A stretch of DNA of 64,000 bases from the NCBI RefSeq assembly GCF_900103785.1, contig NZ_FNHE01000002.1, positions 248,001-312,000 of the forward strand, in the 5' to 3' direction. Of this stretch, positions 50,486 to 58,852 are shown piece after piece (positions within the stretch are counted from its first letter, which is position 1; each line of letters opens with the position of its first letter). Made by a program: the position numbers and the translations under genes. A model generated the notes under the pieces. The model was given only the letters and a program-made list of their open reading frames with translations. It made no database searches and was not told the DNA's origin. This DNA is from Geodermatophilus siccatus. GTDB lineage: Bacteria; Actinomycetota; Actinomycetes; Mycobacteriales; Geodermatophilaceae.

Positions 50486-51645
50486 TCCCGCACCGCGGCC
50501 TGCATCCCGACGTCCCGGCCGGCCGCTTCGGACAGGAACCACCGGTGCTCGAGGATCTCGTGGAAGATCTCGGCGGCGTCCAGCCGACTGCGCAGGTGCG
50601 CCGGGATGGCGGCGATCGTCGGCTGGTACATCTCGGTCAGCCAGCGGATGGCGGCCGCGGTCTCGGAGACCGGGCCGTCCTCCGCCTGTTCCAGCCCGGC
50701 CCGGTAGCTCGCGATGTCGGCGAGGAGACGGCGGGCCTGCTTCTCCTGCACGTCCAGCCCGGTCCGGGCGAACAGGGCCCGCCGGCAGTTGCCGGGTTCG
50801 GTGACGCGGGTGGTGAGCCGCAGCCGGCTCCCGCCGGCCGGGTCGTCGACGAGCTCCATCTCGCCGACGTCGAACCCCAGGTCCTGGAGCCTGCGGATGC
50901 GCTCGGCGACGCGGAACTGCTGCTCGTCGCGGGGCATCACCTCCTCGCTGGTCAGCTCCGCCCACAGCTGTTCGTACCGTGCCACCAGGTCGGCCGCCGC
51001 GAGGGCCGGGTCGAGGTCCCCGGCCAGGGAGCCGCGCTCCCGCAGGTCCGTCAGCTCGTCGACGACCCGCGCATAGGCGACATCGGTGTCGTGGTCGCGC
51101 TGGCTCTGGGTGAGGCGCTCGTGCACCTCCCCCGTCTCGGCGTCCACGAGATAGGCGGCCAACGTCCCGGCGTCGAACCGGAACAGGGTGTTGGCCAGGG
51201 AGCAGTCGCCCCAGACGATGCCGGCGAGGTGGAGACGGACCAACAGCTCGACCTGGGCGTTCATCACCCGGTCGATCAGCTGCACCCCTCGCGGGTTGGC
51301 GAAGAGGGCGAGGAAGGACGATGAGTAGTCCAGGAAGCGGGTGACGAGCACGGCCTCCTGGGCACCGGGCCGGTCGACGACCACGCCGATGACCTCGACC
51401 GCCGGGATGCCGAGCTCGTGCAGTCGGCGCAGCACCTCGTACTCGCGGCGGGCGTGTCGTTCGGGCAGCTCCTTGAGCGCGAACACGCGTCCGGCCTCGG
51501 CCACGAACCGGACGACGTGGCGGGAGCGTCCCTGCTGCGGGATCTCGACGATCCGGTCGTCGCTCCACTGCGACAGCGGGACGTCCCAGGGCAGGGTCAC
51601 CAGATCGGCCGCTGCCTCGGCAGGAGGGCTGAACACGAAGCGCAT
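50398..51645 (-). CDS. DUF4032-domain protein with kinase-like N-terminus
   Basis: The 415-residue protein has an N-terminal lipopolysaccharide-kinase-like domain (VFALKELPERHARREYEVLR with the ATP lysine, LHLAGIVWGDCSLANTLFRF with the catalytic-loop equivalent, YLVDAETGE as the DxE metal site) and a C-terminal DUF4032 domain (MYQPTIAAIPAHLRSRLDAA, EIFHEILEHRWFLSE). Such proteins are widespread in actinobacteria with no assigned substrate. The ATG at 51645 starts MRFVFSPPAEAAADLV. Confidence 0.85.
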   Translation of the reverse strand: MRFVFSPPAEAAADLVTLPWDVPLSQWSDDRIVEIPQQGRSRHVVRFVAEAGRVFALKELPERHARREYEVLRRLHELGIPAVEVIGVVVDRPGAQEAVLVTRFLDYSSSFLALFANPRGVQLIDRVMNAQVELLVRLHLAGIVWGDCSLANTLFRFDAGTLAAYLVDAETGEVHERLTQSQRDHDTDVAYARVVDELTDLRERGSLAGDLDPALAAADLVARYEQLWAELTSEEVMPRDEQQFRVAERIRRLQDLGFDVGEMELVDDPAGGSRLRLTTRVTEPGNCRRALFARTGLDVQEKQARRLLADIASYRAGLEQAEDGPVSETAAAIRWLTEMYQPTIAAIPAHLRSRLDAAEIFHEILEHRWFLSEAAGRDVGMQAAVRDYVERVLSAVPGDLVAPTPRIADRSLSRP

Positions 51646-52041
51646 CCCGGATCTCCGGTCCTCGGACTCGGTTCTCCCGTGAGGCTAGCGCGCGGCGGTC
51701 CAGCTGCCGGGCGGTCAGGGTGGTGTGCGCAGACCCGATCCGGTCCGCTCAGGCCTGCGCCCGGCGCCGACGACCGAGTCCGACGGAACGGACGCCCGGC
51801 GGTGTCACGATCCAGCGCCGACTCGTACGGCGCGGGCTGGTCGCCGGCGAGTGGTCGGCGGCGATCGCCACCGGCGGCGCGGCTCCGCCCGACGTCTACA
51901 GGCGGATGAGCGGCTGATCCGCGCGGCACCCGGCGCCGCCACGCCGGGGAACGGCCGCGCGCGCCGGGGCGGGGGGCTGCGGACCGGCCCGAACCGTACG
52001 CCGGTCATCCGTCATCCGAACCGGGCAGGCTGTCGGACTGG
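51646..52041. other. 396-nt gap without recognisable gene
   Basis: It lies between the DUF4032 gene start and the stop of the alpha/beta hydrolase. A 65-codon plus-strand frame ending at 51917 (LVRRGLVAGEWSAAIATGG) has no family match that I know. Confidence 0.35.
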
Positions 52042-52842
52042 TCACCGGTTCCGATCGAGCCATTCGAGGAGCACCTTCGACACGTGCTCGGGCTGGTCCG
52101 TCATCAGCACGTGGTTCGCGTTCGGGATCATCACGAGCTCGGCGCCGGGGATCCGGCCGGCGATGATGCGGCCGTTCTCCGGCGGGACGAGCGCATCCAG
52201 CTCCCCGTGCACGACCAGCGTCGGCGCGGTGATGCCCTCCATGCGGCCGTAGCCGTCCCATCGCGACGACCCGACCACCTGCGCCAGGTAACCCTCGTTG
52301 GAGGCGGCGAGCGGGAACCGCACCGCCCAGTCCTCCTCGATGCGCTCGCGAGGTGTCTCGGGCGCGTAGTTGTAGGGGATGGAGGCCTCGGCCGCCTCCT
52401 GGGGCGTCATCTGGCCGCGCTGCGTCAGCATCGCCACCGCCTGGGGGTTCATGACGGCGTGCGCGATGCCCGGGTGCGTGGCGAGCAGGCACAGCGAGCG
52501 GACCCGTTCCGGAGCGGTGAGCACGATCTCCTGGGCGATCAGGCCGCCCATCGAGATGCCGACGATGTGGGCGGTGTCCACATCCGCGGCGTCCAACACG
52601 GCCAGGGAGTCCGCCGCCATGGTCTCGACCGTGTACGGCGCCCCAGGAACGTCACCGGTGCGGCCGGCACCCCGGTTGTCGATCCGGATGACCCGGTGGC
52701 TCTCGGCCAGGGCGGGGACCAGCCGGAACCACATCGCGGCCGGGTAGGCGAGCCCCATGAGCAGCAGGACGGCGGGAGCGTCCTCCGGCCCGTCGGACTC
52801 CCACGAGATGCGGGCCGTGTCAGGACGCTCGATGACCGGCAC
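52042..52842 (-). CDS. Alpha/beta-fold hydrolase
   Basis: The 266-residue protein has the oxyanion segment VLLLMGLAYPAAMWF, RIDNRGAGRT, nucleophile elbow HIVGISMGGLIAQE (Ser near 97), acid in VVHGELDALVPP and histidine in NANHVLMTDQPEHV. It resembles 3-oxoadipate enol-lactonase and haloperoxidase-type esterases; the substrate is unknown. The GTG at 52842 is preceded by AAGGGAG. Confidence 0.87.
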   Translation of the reverse strand: MPVIERPDTARISWESDGPEDAPAVLLLMGLAYPAAMWFRLVPALAESHRVIRIDNRGAGRTGDVPGAPYTVETMAADSLAVLDAADVDTAHIVGISMGGLIAQEIVLTAPERVRSLCLLATHPGIAHAVMNPQAVAMLTQRGQMTPQEAAEASIPYNYAPETPRERIEEDWAVRFPLAASNEGYLAQVVGSSRWDGYGRMEGITAPTLVVHGELDALVPPENGRIIAGRIPGAELVMIPNANHVLMTDQPEHVSKVLLEWLDRNR

Positions 52843-53002
52843 GGGTCGCTCCCTTCATCGTGAGGTCTCGCGGCCCGGAACGGAGCTGCAGCTCCTGAGG
52901 TGCACCGCGCCTCGACAGGTCGGGTCCGGGCCCGAGAACGGCACCGGACTCTCGGGAGACCGGGACTCGGTCCATTCTGTAGCACGACCTCGGCGCCACG
53001 TG

Positions 53003-53043
53003 CAGCCGTGTGCGCATGTAGCGTGTCGCCCCCTCGGACACAG
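53003..53043 (+). repeat. att site 3 (partial)
   Basis: CAGCCGTGTGCGCATGTAGC and GTGTCGCCCCCTCGGACACA match 39292-39331 with one substitution and one inserted C. The terminator hairpin and integrase tail that follow the other copies are absent; the sequence continues into unrelated DNA (GTCGAGGTGCACGG). Confidence 0.8.
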
Positions 53044-53099
53044 TCGAGGTGCACGGCTCGGTGTGCTTCCAGTTGCCGGTGGCAGACCCGGCGTTGCTG

Positions 53100-54008
53100 T
53101 CACTCGCGCGTCGTCAGGCCCTGCCGCAGCTCGCCCATGGCGTGCGCGAGGCTCACCCGCGGCACCCAGCCCCACCCCCGCGCGCGCCCGGTGAGCAGCT
53201 GCCCGGTCCAGACCGGCTCGTCGGTCCACTCGGGCACGACGCCCAACGCGTCGGTCACCGTGCCGAGGTAGTCCCGCCACGTCGCAGCCTCGCCCGCGAC
53301 GATGACCGGCGTCGTGCCACCGGCCACGGGGCCTCGCGCCGGGTCGTCGGCGGTCGCGACGGCGCCCGTGGCGACGTCCGCGATCAGGGCCGCCAGGTCG
53401 TCGACGTGCACCCAGGCCCAGGTCTTGGCCGGGTTCGCTCGGCGCTCACCGTCACGGATCCCCTGCGGTCGCAGCGTGTTCCAGACCGACGTGTCGCCGA
53501 CGCCCATGATCGCCGGCGGGCGGACCAGAACGGTCGTGAGCCCACCGACCTGCGCCAGCGCGACGTCGGTGGCGTTCTTGGTGTCGGGGTAGTCGCCGCT
53601 GCCCTCGGGCAGGAGAGCACCGTCCTCGGCCACGTCCCCGACACCGGCCGAGCGGTCGTAGACCCCGGCCGTGGACACGTGCACGAACCGGGCGACGCCG
53701 GCGTCCCGGGCAGCCCGAGCGAGGACCGGCGTGCCCTCGACGCCCACCCGGTGCTGCACCTCTCGGGACGCGCCCATCGGGTGGACCGTCGTGACGACCG
53801 CGTCGGCGCCCTGGGTCACCGCGCGGGCGAGGCCCTCGTCGGCGAAGTCGCCGACGTGCTCGGTGACTCCGTCGAGCGCAGGCGCGCTGCCGACGCGTCG
53901 GACGACGGCGCGCACCTGCGCCGACCGCTCGACGAGCGCCCGGCACACCGCGGCGCCCACCAACCCGTTCGCACCGGTCACCACGACGACGGGAGCGGAA
54001 GGGGCCAT
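53100..54008 (-). CDS. NAD(P)-dependent epimerase/dehydratase-like protein
   Basis: The 302-residue extended-SDR protein has VVVVTGANGLVGAAVCRAL (residues 7-25), an FVHVSTAGVYDRS strand with the catalytic Ser/Thr region, and GDYPDTKNATDVAL, where YPDTK is the Y-x-x-x-K active site. It starts at the ATG at 54008. The sugar or other substrate is not known. It is the first gene after att site 3. Confidence 0.82.
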   Translation of the reverse strand: MAPSAPVVVVTGANGLVGAAVCRALVERSAQVRAVVRRVGSAPALDGVTEHVGDFADEGLARAVTQGADAVVTTVHPMGASREVQHRVGVEGTPVLARAARDAGVARFVHVSTAGVYDRSAGVGDVAEDGALLPEGSGDYPDTKNATDVALAQVGGLTTVLVRPPAIMGVGDTSVWNTLRPQGIRDGERRANPAKTWAWVHVDDLAALIADVATGAVATADDPARGPVAGGTTPVIVAGEAATWRDYLGTVTDALGVVPEWTDEPVWTGQLLTGRARGWGWVPRVSLAHAMGELRQGLTTRE

Positions 54009-54098
54009 GCCGTCCACACTGCCAGCGACCACACGACGGCGCCCGCTGCGCCGCACGTCGCGGCGTCGGGGCGGCCCCGGTGGGCGGTCGGCGTCCGG

Positions 54099-54848
54099 TC
54101 AGCCGGCCGTCGCGCGTGCGGCCTCGTCGATCACCCGTGCGACGGCGTCGGGCCGGGAGACCGTCACGGCGTGGGAGGCGTCGACCTCGACGACGTGCGA
54201 CTTCGCACGCTCGGCCATGAAGCGCTGCGACCGGGCCGGGACGGCGAGGTCCTGACCCGTGACCACGGTCCAGGACGGGATGGTCCTCCAGGCCGCCTTC
54301 GTCGCCTTCCCCTCGAGCGCGTCGGCGACGATGGGCCGCTGCGTGGCAGCGAGGAGCGCGGCGACGTCCTCCGGCACGTCCGCGGCGAAGACCTGTCGGA
54401 ACTTCCCCTGCTCGATGTACAGGTCGTGCACCGGCTGCCCGTCGGGACCGGCGACGGGTACCGGGCGCAGCGCCGGCCCGAGCTCGTTGCCGGGGAACTT
54501 CCCGGCCAGCTCGCCGGTGCTCTCGCCCTCGTCGAGGAGGAAGCTGGCGACGAACACGAGCGCCCTCACCCGCGGGTTGCCGTCGGCGGCCTCGCTCATC
54601 ACGCTGCCGCCATAGGAGTGGCCCGCGACCACGAGCGGCCCGTCCAGGCTGTCGAGGACGCGGCAGAGGTACTCGGCGTCACTGCGCAGGGCCCGGAGCG
54701 GGTTGGCCACCCCGATCACCGGATGACCGTCTCCTCGGAGCTGCGCGATCACGCCGTTCCAGCTCGAGGAGTCGGCGAAGGCGCCGTGGACGAGCACGAC
54801 CGTGGGCCTCGGCGGGTCCGTGCGGGGCGCTGCGGTGCTGAGGGACAC
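54099..54848 (-). CDS. Alpha/beta hydrolase, esterase-like (MES/HNL type)
   Basis: The 249-residue protein has TVVLVHGAFADSSSWNGVIA, nucleophile elbow VVAGHSYGGSVMSEA (Ser near 91), acid region VVTGQDLAVPARSQRFMAER and histidine in VVEVDASHAVTVSRPDAVA. This is the pattern of the small salicylate-esterase/hydroxynitrile-lyase-like hydrolases common in bacteria. The GTG at 54848 starts VSLSTAAPRTDPPRPT. It sits between the epimerase-like and SnoaL-like genes in the same orientation, a likely co-regulated group. Confidence 0.82.
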   Translation of the reverse strand: MSLSTAAPRTDPPRPTVVLVHGAFADSSSWNGVIAQLRGDGHPVIGVANPLRALRSDAEYLCRVLDSLDGPLVVAGHSYGGSVMSEAADGNPRVRALVFVASFLLDEGESTGELAGKFPGNELGPALRPVPVAGPDGQPVHDLYIEQGKFRQVFAADVPEDVAALLAATQRPIVADALEGKATKAAWRTIPSWTVVTGQDLAVPARSQRFMAERAKSHVVEVDASHAVTVSRPDAVARVIDEAARATAG

Positions 54849-54937
54849 GGGTCGTCTCCTCTCCAGTCGTGGGCGGCCTGGCCGCCCGGGTCCGACGCCG
54901 CAGCTGGAAGGCTGCGGGTCCGCGGAAGGCCTCCGGC

Positions 54938-55291
54938 TCAGGGGGCGATGACCAGCTCGGCGATGAGGTCGCCGCCCATCGCGAAGCGGTACTGCAGCTC
55001 CGCGACGCCGCCTGGGAAGTTCCCCTCCAGGCGGTTGACGGTCACCCACCGTGTCCCGTCGATGCGCCGCACGCCGACGAGCTCGGTCGTGTACGTGAAC
55101 TCGGCTCCGGCGTTCCGCAGGAAGTCGCGGACCTCGTCGCTCCCGCGGAAGGTCTGGCCCTGGTCGACGACCACGGCCGTGGGGGTGAAGGCGCGGATGG
55201 CGACGTCGACGTCGCGGGCCGCGTGGGCGGCGAGGAAGCCGCGGATCGTGGCAGGGAGCTCGCTGGGCTGGATGCTGGTCGGTGTGGTCAT
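54938..55291 (-). CDS. SnoaL-like/NTF2-fold protein
   Basis: The 117-residue protein begins MTTPTSIQPSELPATIRGFL and contains AHAARDVDVAIRAFTPTAVV, VDQGQTFRGSDEVRDFL, the cone-shaped NTF2 fold used by SnoaL cyclases and many small-molecule binders. No catalytic role can be assigned. It is divergent from the MerR regulator across a strong dyad, so it is that regulator's most likely target. Confidence 0.8.
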   Translation of the reverse strand: MTTPTSIQPSELPATIRGFLAAHAARDVDVAIRAFTPTAVVVDQGQTFRGSDEVRDFLRNAGAEFTYTTELVGVRRIDGTRWVTVNRLEGNFPGGVAELQYRFAMGGDLIAELVIAP

Positions 55292-55317
55292 GTCGGGACC
55301 GTGCGGCCTCCCGCACC

Positions 55318-55343
55318 GGGAGGGTCAAGCACTCGACCCTCCC
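55318..55343. promoter_or_regulatory. MerR-type operator between divergent genes
   Basis: GGGAGGGTC (55318-55326) and GACCCTCCC (55335-55343) form a perfect 9-bp inverted repeat with an 8-nt spacer. On the minus strand TTGACC lies inside it in a position suited to a -35 box. MerR activators bind such dyads between -35 and -10. Confidence 0.75.
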
Positions 55344-55369
55344 CCGGGGAGAGGGTGCACAGTGCTCGC

Positions 55370-56167
55370 GTGCTGGCGATCGGCGAGTTCTCCCGGCTGA
55401 CCCATCTGAGCGTGCGCACGCTCCGCCGCTACCACGACGCCGGGCTGCTCGAGCCCGCGACCGTGGACCCCGCGAGCGGCTACCGGTACTACAGCGCGGA
55501 CCAGATCCCGACCGCCCAGGTCATCCACCGCCTGCGCGAGCTCGACGTCCCGCTGCCCGACGTCCAGCGCTTCCTCCGCCTCCCCGACCCGAGCGCCCGT
55601 GGCGCGCTCGTGGCCGAGCACCTGGAGCGCCTCGAGTCGGAGCTGGACCGGACGCGCGCCGCCGTTGCGTCCCTGCGCCGCCTGTTGCAGCCGGAACCCC
55701 CTCCCCTGGACGTCGAGCTCCGCGCGGTGCCGGCGAGCACGGTGGCGGCCGTCGAGGACGACGTCGACCACGAGGACGTCCTCGCCTGGTACTCCGGCGC
55801 CATGGCCGAGCTCGATGCGGTGGTCCGCGACCCGACCGGCGTCCCCGGCGGCCTGTACGACAACGCGCTGTTCGAGGCCGGCCGGGGACACCTGCTCCTG
55901 TACCGGCCGACGACGGACCCGCCGCGCAGCGGGCGGGTCCACCCCGTGACCCTGCCGGCCGTCGAGCTGGCCGTCACCACCCATGTCGGGCAGCACGACG
56001 ACATCGACGTCACCTACGGGGAGCTCGGCGCCTGGGCGGTGGCCAACGCACTCGCCGTCGCGGGGCCGGTGCGGGAGACCTACCTGGTCGGTCCCCGCGA
56101 CACGACCGACCCGGCCGCCTGGCGCACCGAGATCGGCTGGCCCGTCTTCCGGGTGGCCCCACGCTGA
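55370..56167 (+). CDS. MerR-family regulator with GyrI-like effector domain
   Basis: The 265-residue protein has a MerR helix-turn-helix (IGEFSRLTHLSVRTLRRYHD, GLLEPATVDPASGYRYYSAD), a coiled dimer helix (ARGALVAEHLERLESELDRT) and a C-terminal effector-binding domain (VDVELRAVPASTVAAVED onward) resembling the GyrI/BmrR small-molecule-binding fold. The GTG at 55370 starts VLAIGEF. It probably activates the divergent SnoaL-hydrolase-epimerase group when it binds a ligand. Confidence 0.87.
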   Translation: MLAIGEFSRLTHLSVRTLRRYHDAGLLEPATVDPASGYRYYSADQIPTAQVIHRLRELDVPLPDVQRFLRLPDPSARGALVAEHLERLESELDRTRAAVASLRRLLQPEPPPLDVELRAVPASTVAAVEDDVDHEDVLAWYSGAMAELDAVVRDPTGVPGGLYDNALFEAGRGHLLLYRPTTDPPRSGRVHPVTLPAVELAVTTHVGQHDDIDVTYGELGAWAVANALAVAGPVRETYLVGPRDTTDPAAWRTEIGWPVFRVAPR

Positions 56168-56204
56168 GCCGCCGGTGGCATGGGCGGGAACGGTCGACGG
56201 TCGG

Positions 56205-56279
56205 CAGCCGTGTGCGTGTGTACCTCCTCGGGCACCGCCTCACCCCGGTGTTCCCGCAGGTCCGGAGCCCGGGGTGTCG
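56205..56279 (+). repeat. att site 4 (degenerate)
   Basis: CAGCCGTGTGCGTGTGTA is the element-end sequence seen at 39292 and 53003. It is followed by CCTCGGGCACCGCCTCACCC and the hairpin, a diverged copy of the tRNA-Leu 3' end plus terminator. An integrase remnant lies to its right, so this is the left end of a further element. Confidence 0.8.
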
Positions 56280-56334
56280 TGCTGTCGGGGCTCCTGAGGC
56301 CCTCGTGACACCCGCGTGACACCCCCGCGCCGGA

Positions 56335-56664
56335 TCAGCCCTCGAGCGGCGCGGCGAAGAAGTCGGCCGCCTCGCGGCCCGGGCCGGGGTGGACGTGCCG
56401 GTGGACGGTGAGCGTGACGGTGGCCCTGGCGTGGCCCAGACGCTCCGCGACGCCGTCGACCGGCACACCGTCGGCCAGCAGCAGGGTGGCGTGGGTGTGC
56501 CGCAGATCGTGCAGCCGGATCACCGGCAGCAGCTCTCCCCCAGCGCCTTGCGGGACTGGACGACCTGGCCGGCGGAGCGGCGGGAGAACCGCTCGGGGCG
56601 CCGGTCGGTTCGACCGGCGCCTGCAGCTCCCGCCCGCCCGGGTGACGCCCGGCGGTCGGCACAC
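56335..56664 (-). pseudogene. Tyrosine integrase C-terminal remnant 3
   Basis: The frame reads LPVIRLHDLRHTHATLLLAD, GVPVDGVAERLGHARATVTL and TVHRHVHPGPGREAADFFAA before PLEG-stop. The Arg-His box HDLRHTH is intact, but the nucleophile position holds His (TVHRHVHPG) and everything N-terminal of about 80 residues is lost or garbled. It points toward att site 4. It is more decayed in its DNA match to att than remnant 2, suggesting greater age. Confidence 0.82.
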
Positions 56665-56734
56665 CTCACGACAGATGCGGGGCCGGCCTCTCGCCCGGCA
56701 GGCTGGCGAGCTCCAGCACGGTGGTGACGCTGCC

Positions 56735-57013
56735 GTGACGCACCCGCTCGTACCCTCGTCTCCCCCGACGAGGTGGATCGTCGACGTCGGACCACCTCGT
56801 CCCGTGGACGAGCGCGACGCGGACCTGCATCCGGGCGAAGACCTGCTGATCGACCCGCTGACGGGTGTTCACCCGCCCGCGGATCCGGACACCGTCGTCA
56901 ACGGACGTGGGAGGGCCGAGCGGTTGCCGGTGCGGACCGGCACCGGGCTCGTCGTGCATCTCGACGACATCGGCGCGCTGGCTGAGCTGAGCACCGTGAG
57001 GACGAGCGGATGA
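56735..57013 (+). CDS. Small ORF coupled to the VioB-like gene
   Basis: A GTG at 56735 gives 92 residues: VTHPLVPSSPPTRWIVDVGP, DERDADLHPGEDLLIDPLTG, then NGRGRAERLPVRTGTGLVVH and LDDIGALAELSTVRTSG. Its stop overlaps the next ATG as ATGA, so it is translationally coupled to the 610-residue gene. I do not recognise it. It may be the surviving C-terminus of a gene whose front was replaced by integrase debris, or a small partner protein. Confidence 0.5.
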   Translation: MTHPLVPSSPPTRWIVDVGPPRPVDERDADLHPGEDLLIDPLTGVHPPADPDTVVNGRGRAERLPVRTGTGLVVHLDDIGALAELSTVRTSG

Positions 57014-58842
57014 GCTATCTCGACGGAACGCGGATAACGTTCTCCGGCCGGTTCTTCGGTGACGTGTCGACGGTGAACAACCGCGCCACGAACTACCCGC
57101 CGTCATCCACTCCCCCGACCCAGCTCTGGAATCCGGGCGGCGGCTCGACCTTCGACTTCCTGGGCTGCCGCGTCTGCGGAGGCGAGCACCTGGGTGGCGC
57201 GCCGGTCGCCGTCGACGACCCCGTGCGGGGTCTCGCCGTCGTCGGCGCCGCTGACCGTCCGAGCGCCAAGCTGGTCGACCTCGACCCCGATTGGCAGAAC
57301 TCGTCGGAGATCTGGGGTCTGGTGGTCCGGCTGATCGACCCGACGAGTGGTGCGGAGGTGCTCTCCGGGTCGTTCCGCGTGTCAGGCTTCCGCGACATCA
57401 CGTCCCGCCAGATCGACGGCGCCGACGTGAACGGCCAACCCGCCGGTGCTTCCTTCGTCTCCGTGCTCGAGGACGTCGCCTACGGGTCCGCCGGTGCGGC
57501 ATCCCCTGCTCTCGCCGCGATCCGTGCGGAGAGCTCTGCGGACCGGCTGTCCATCGTCCTCAACACGTTCGGGTTCTTCAGGGCACACGTCGGGGACTCC
57601 TTCGCGACCGGTTCGCTCACCGGGTGCATCGGCCCATGGCGCGCCGGCGAGCCCGCCGGGTTCGTGGCCGGACGCCGGATCGAGGCGGGCGTGCTCTCGG
57701 CCGAGGAGGACCCGCCGGTCGTCCTCGGCCCGACGACCGCCGCGCTGGACCGGCCGAACTCCCGCCTGGTGGTCGACCTGGGCAACGCGTATCCGATCGT
57801 GGACCACGCCGGGACGCCGGCGACGCTCGCCCGCGTCTCGGGGTCTGCGGAGACCGTCGATGCGCTCGAGGTCGGTGTGCTGAGCGGTGAGGACATCGCG
57901 CCGGGGGACGTCCTGAGCGATGCCGACATCGTCGTGATCGGCACGATCGACCTGACCGAGGCGCCCGGACGCGCAGGTGTGTTCTCCTTCCCGTTGACCG
58001 CCGCCGCGGCCTCGGCCGCGGGTGAGCGTCCGCTGGCTGTGCTGGCGCGGCGCCCGGATCTCAGTAGACGCGTGGTGTGCCGGGAGACCGCCGACGGTCT
58101 CTACGTCCGGGCCGACGAGTTCGTGCATCGGCTCGACGCGCACAGCGCCGGGGTCGCCTCGGTGTGCGCGGTCCGGCGGGGAAGTCCGGCAGCGGGCGTG
58201 GTCGTCCACCTCGCGCGCTCAGGTGCGGCGCTGCAGTTCCCGGCCCAGGTCGAGACGGATGCCCGGGGTTTCGCGTCGATCCCGCTCACCGCCGGCGATC
58301 CCGGCAACCCTCGCGGTGCCTTGGCCCTCGACGGCGAGGTCGTGCGGATCGCCTACTCGGCCCGGCTGGCCGCCAACGGATCGCCGGACTACCTCGGGAG
58401 CGGGCTGGACTCCAGCCTCGACCTGATCGTCGCCCACGTCCGCGATCCGTTCGAGGTCCCCGACGAACCGGACTGGGTGCGGGACATCCACCCCATCCTG
58501 GCCCAGTACGCCAGGCTGTACCCGGTCATGCGGGAACACATCGCCGACCTCGGTGACCGCGACGCCGTGCTCTCGTGTCGACGAGCGATGGTGTTCGCGC
58601 TGACCCGCTCCATCACCGACCCGAACTACATGCCGGTCAGCAGGGACCTCTCGGCGCAGAAGCTCGCGGCCATCGTCACGTGGCTCGAGATGGGTCCGAC
58701 GCAACGTCCGGCGCCATCGGCATCCGACGAGCCGGTCGATGATCCGCTCGGTCCTGACCCGCACAGCGCCGAGGCCGCCGCCGCGTCCAGGCGCATCCTG
58801 ACACGGCAGGCCGCTCTCCGCCGTGGTGAGCCGGAGGGCTGA
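57010..58842 (+). CDS. VioB/RebD N-terminal-half-like protein
   Basis: The 610-residue protein starts MSYLDGTRITFSGRFFGDVS, close in pattern to the start of VioB as I recall it (MSILDFPRIHFRG). Near its end, WVRDIHPILAQYARLYPVMR, then ITDPNYMPVSRDLSAQKLAA (near 540) resembles VioB's YYMPSTRELSAPK, after which VioB continues into its ferritin-like domain. Here the protein stops and the ferritin-like part is a separate gene 10 nt downstream. VioB/RebD/StaD couple two indole-3-pyruvate imine units; without an amino-acid oxidase nearby the substrate here is unknown. No signal peptide or membrane segment is visible. Confidence 0.6.
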   Translation: MSYLDGTRITFSGRFFGDVSTVNNRATNYPPSSTPPTQLWNPGGGSTFDFLGCRVCGGEHLGGAPVAVDDPVRGLAVVGAADRPSAKLVDLDPDWQNSSEIWGLVVRLIDPTSGAEVLSGSFRVSGFRDITSRQIDGADVNGQPAGASFVSVLEDVAYGSAGAASPALAAIRAESSADRLSIVLNTFGFFRAHVGDSFATGSLTGCIGPWRAGEPAGFVAGRRIEAGVLSAEEDPPVVLGPTTAALDRPNSRLVVDLGNAYPIVDHAGTPATLARVSGSAETVDALEVGVLSGEDIAPGDVLSDADIVVIGTIDLTEAPGRAGVFSFPLTAAAASAAGERPLAVLARRPDLSRRVVCRETADGLYVRADEFVHRLDAHSAGVASVCAVRRGSPAAGVVVHLARSGAALQFPAQVETDARGFASIPLTAGDPGNPRGALALDGEVVRIAYSARLAANGSPDYLGSGLDSSLDLIVAHVRDPFEVPDEPDWVRDIHPILAQYARLYPVMREHIADLGDRDAVLSCRRAMVFALTRSITDPNYMPVSRDLSAQKLAAIVTWLEMGPTQRPAPSASDEPVDDPLGPDPHSAEAAAASRRILTRQAALRRGEPEG

Positions 58843-58852
58843 GGAACCCGCC

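Noticed and set aside
50398..51645. The DUF4032 kinase-like gene as part of a defence system
   Set aside because: The neighbours (P450, alpha/beta hydrolase) do not resemble known defence modules, and the family is a common housekeeping type in actinobacteria.
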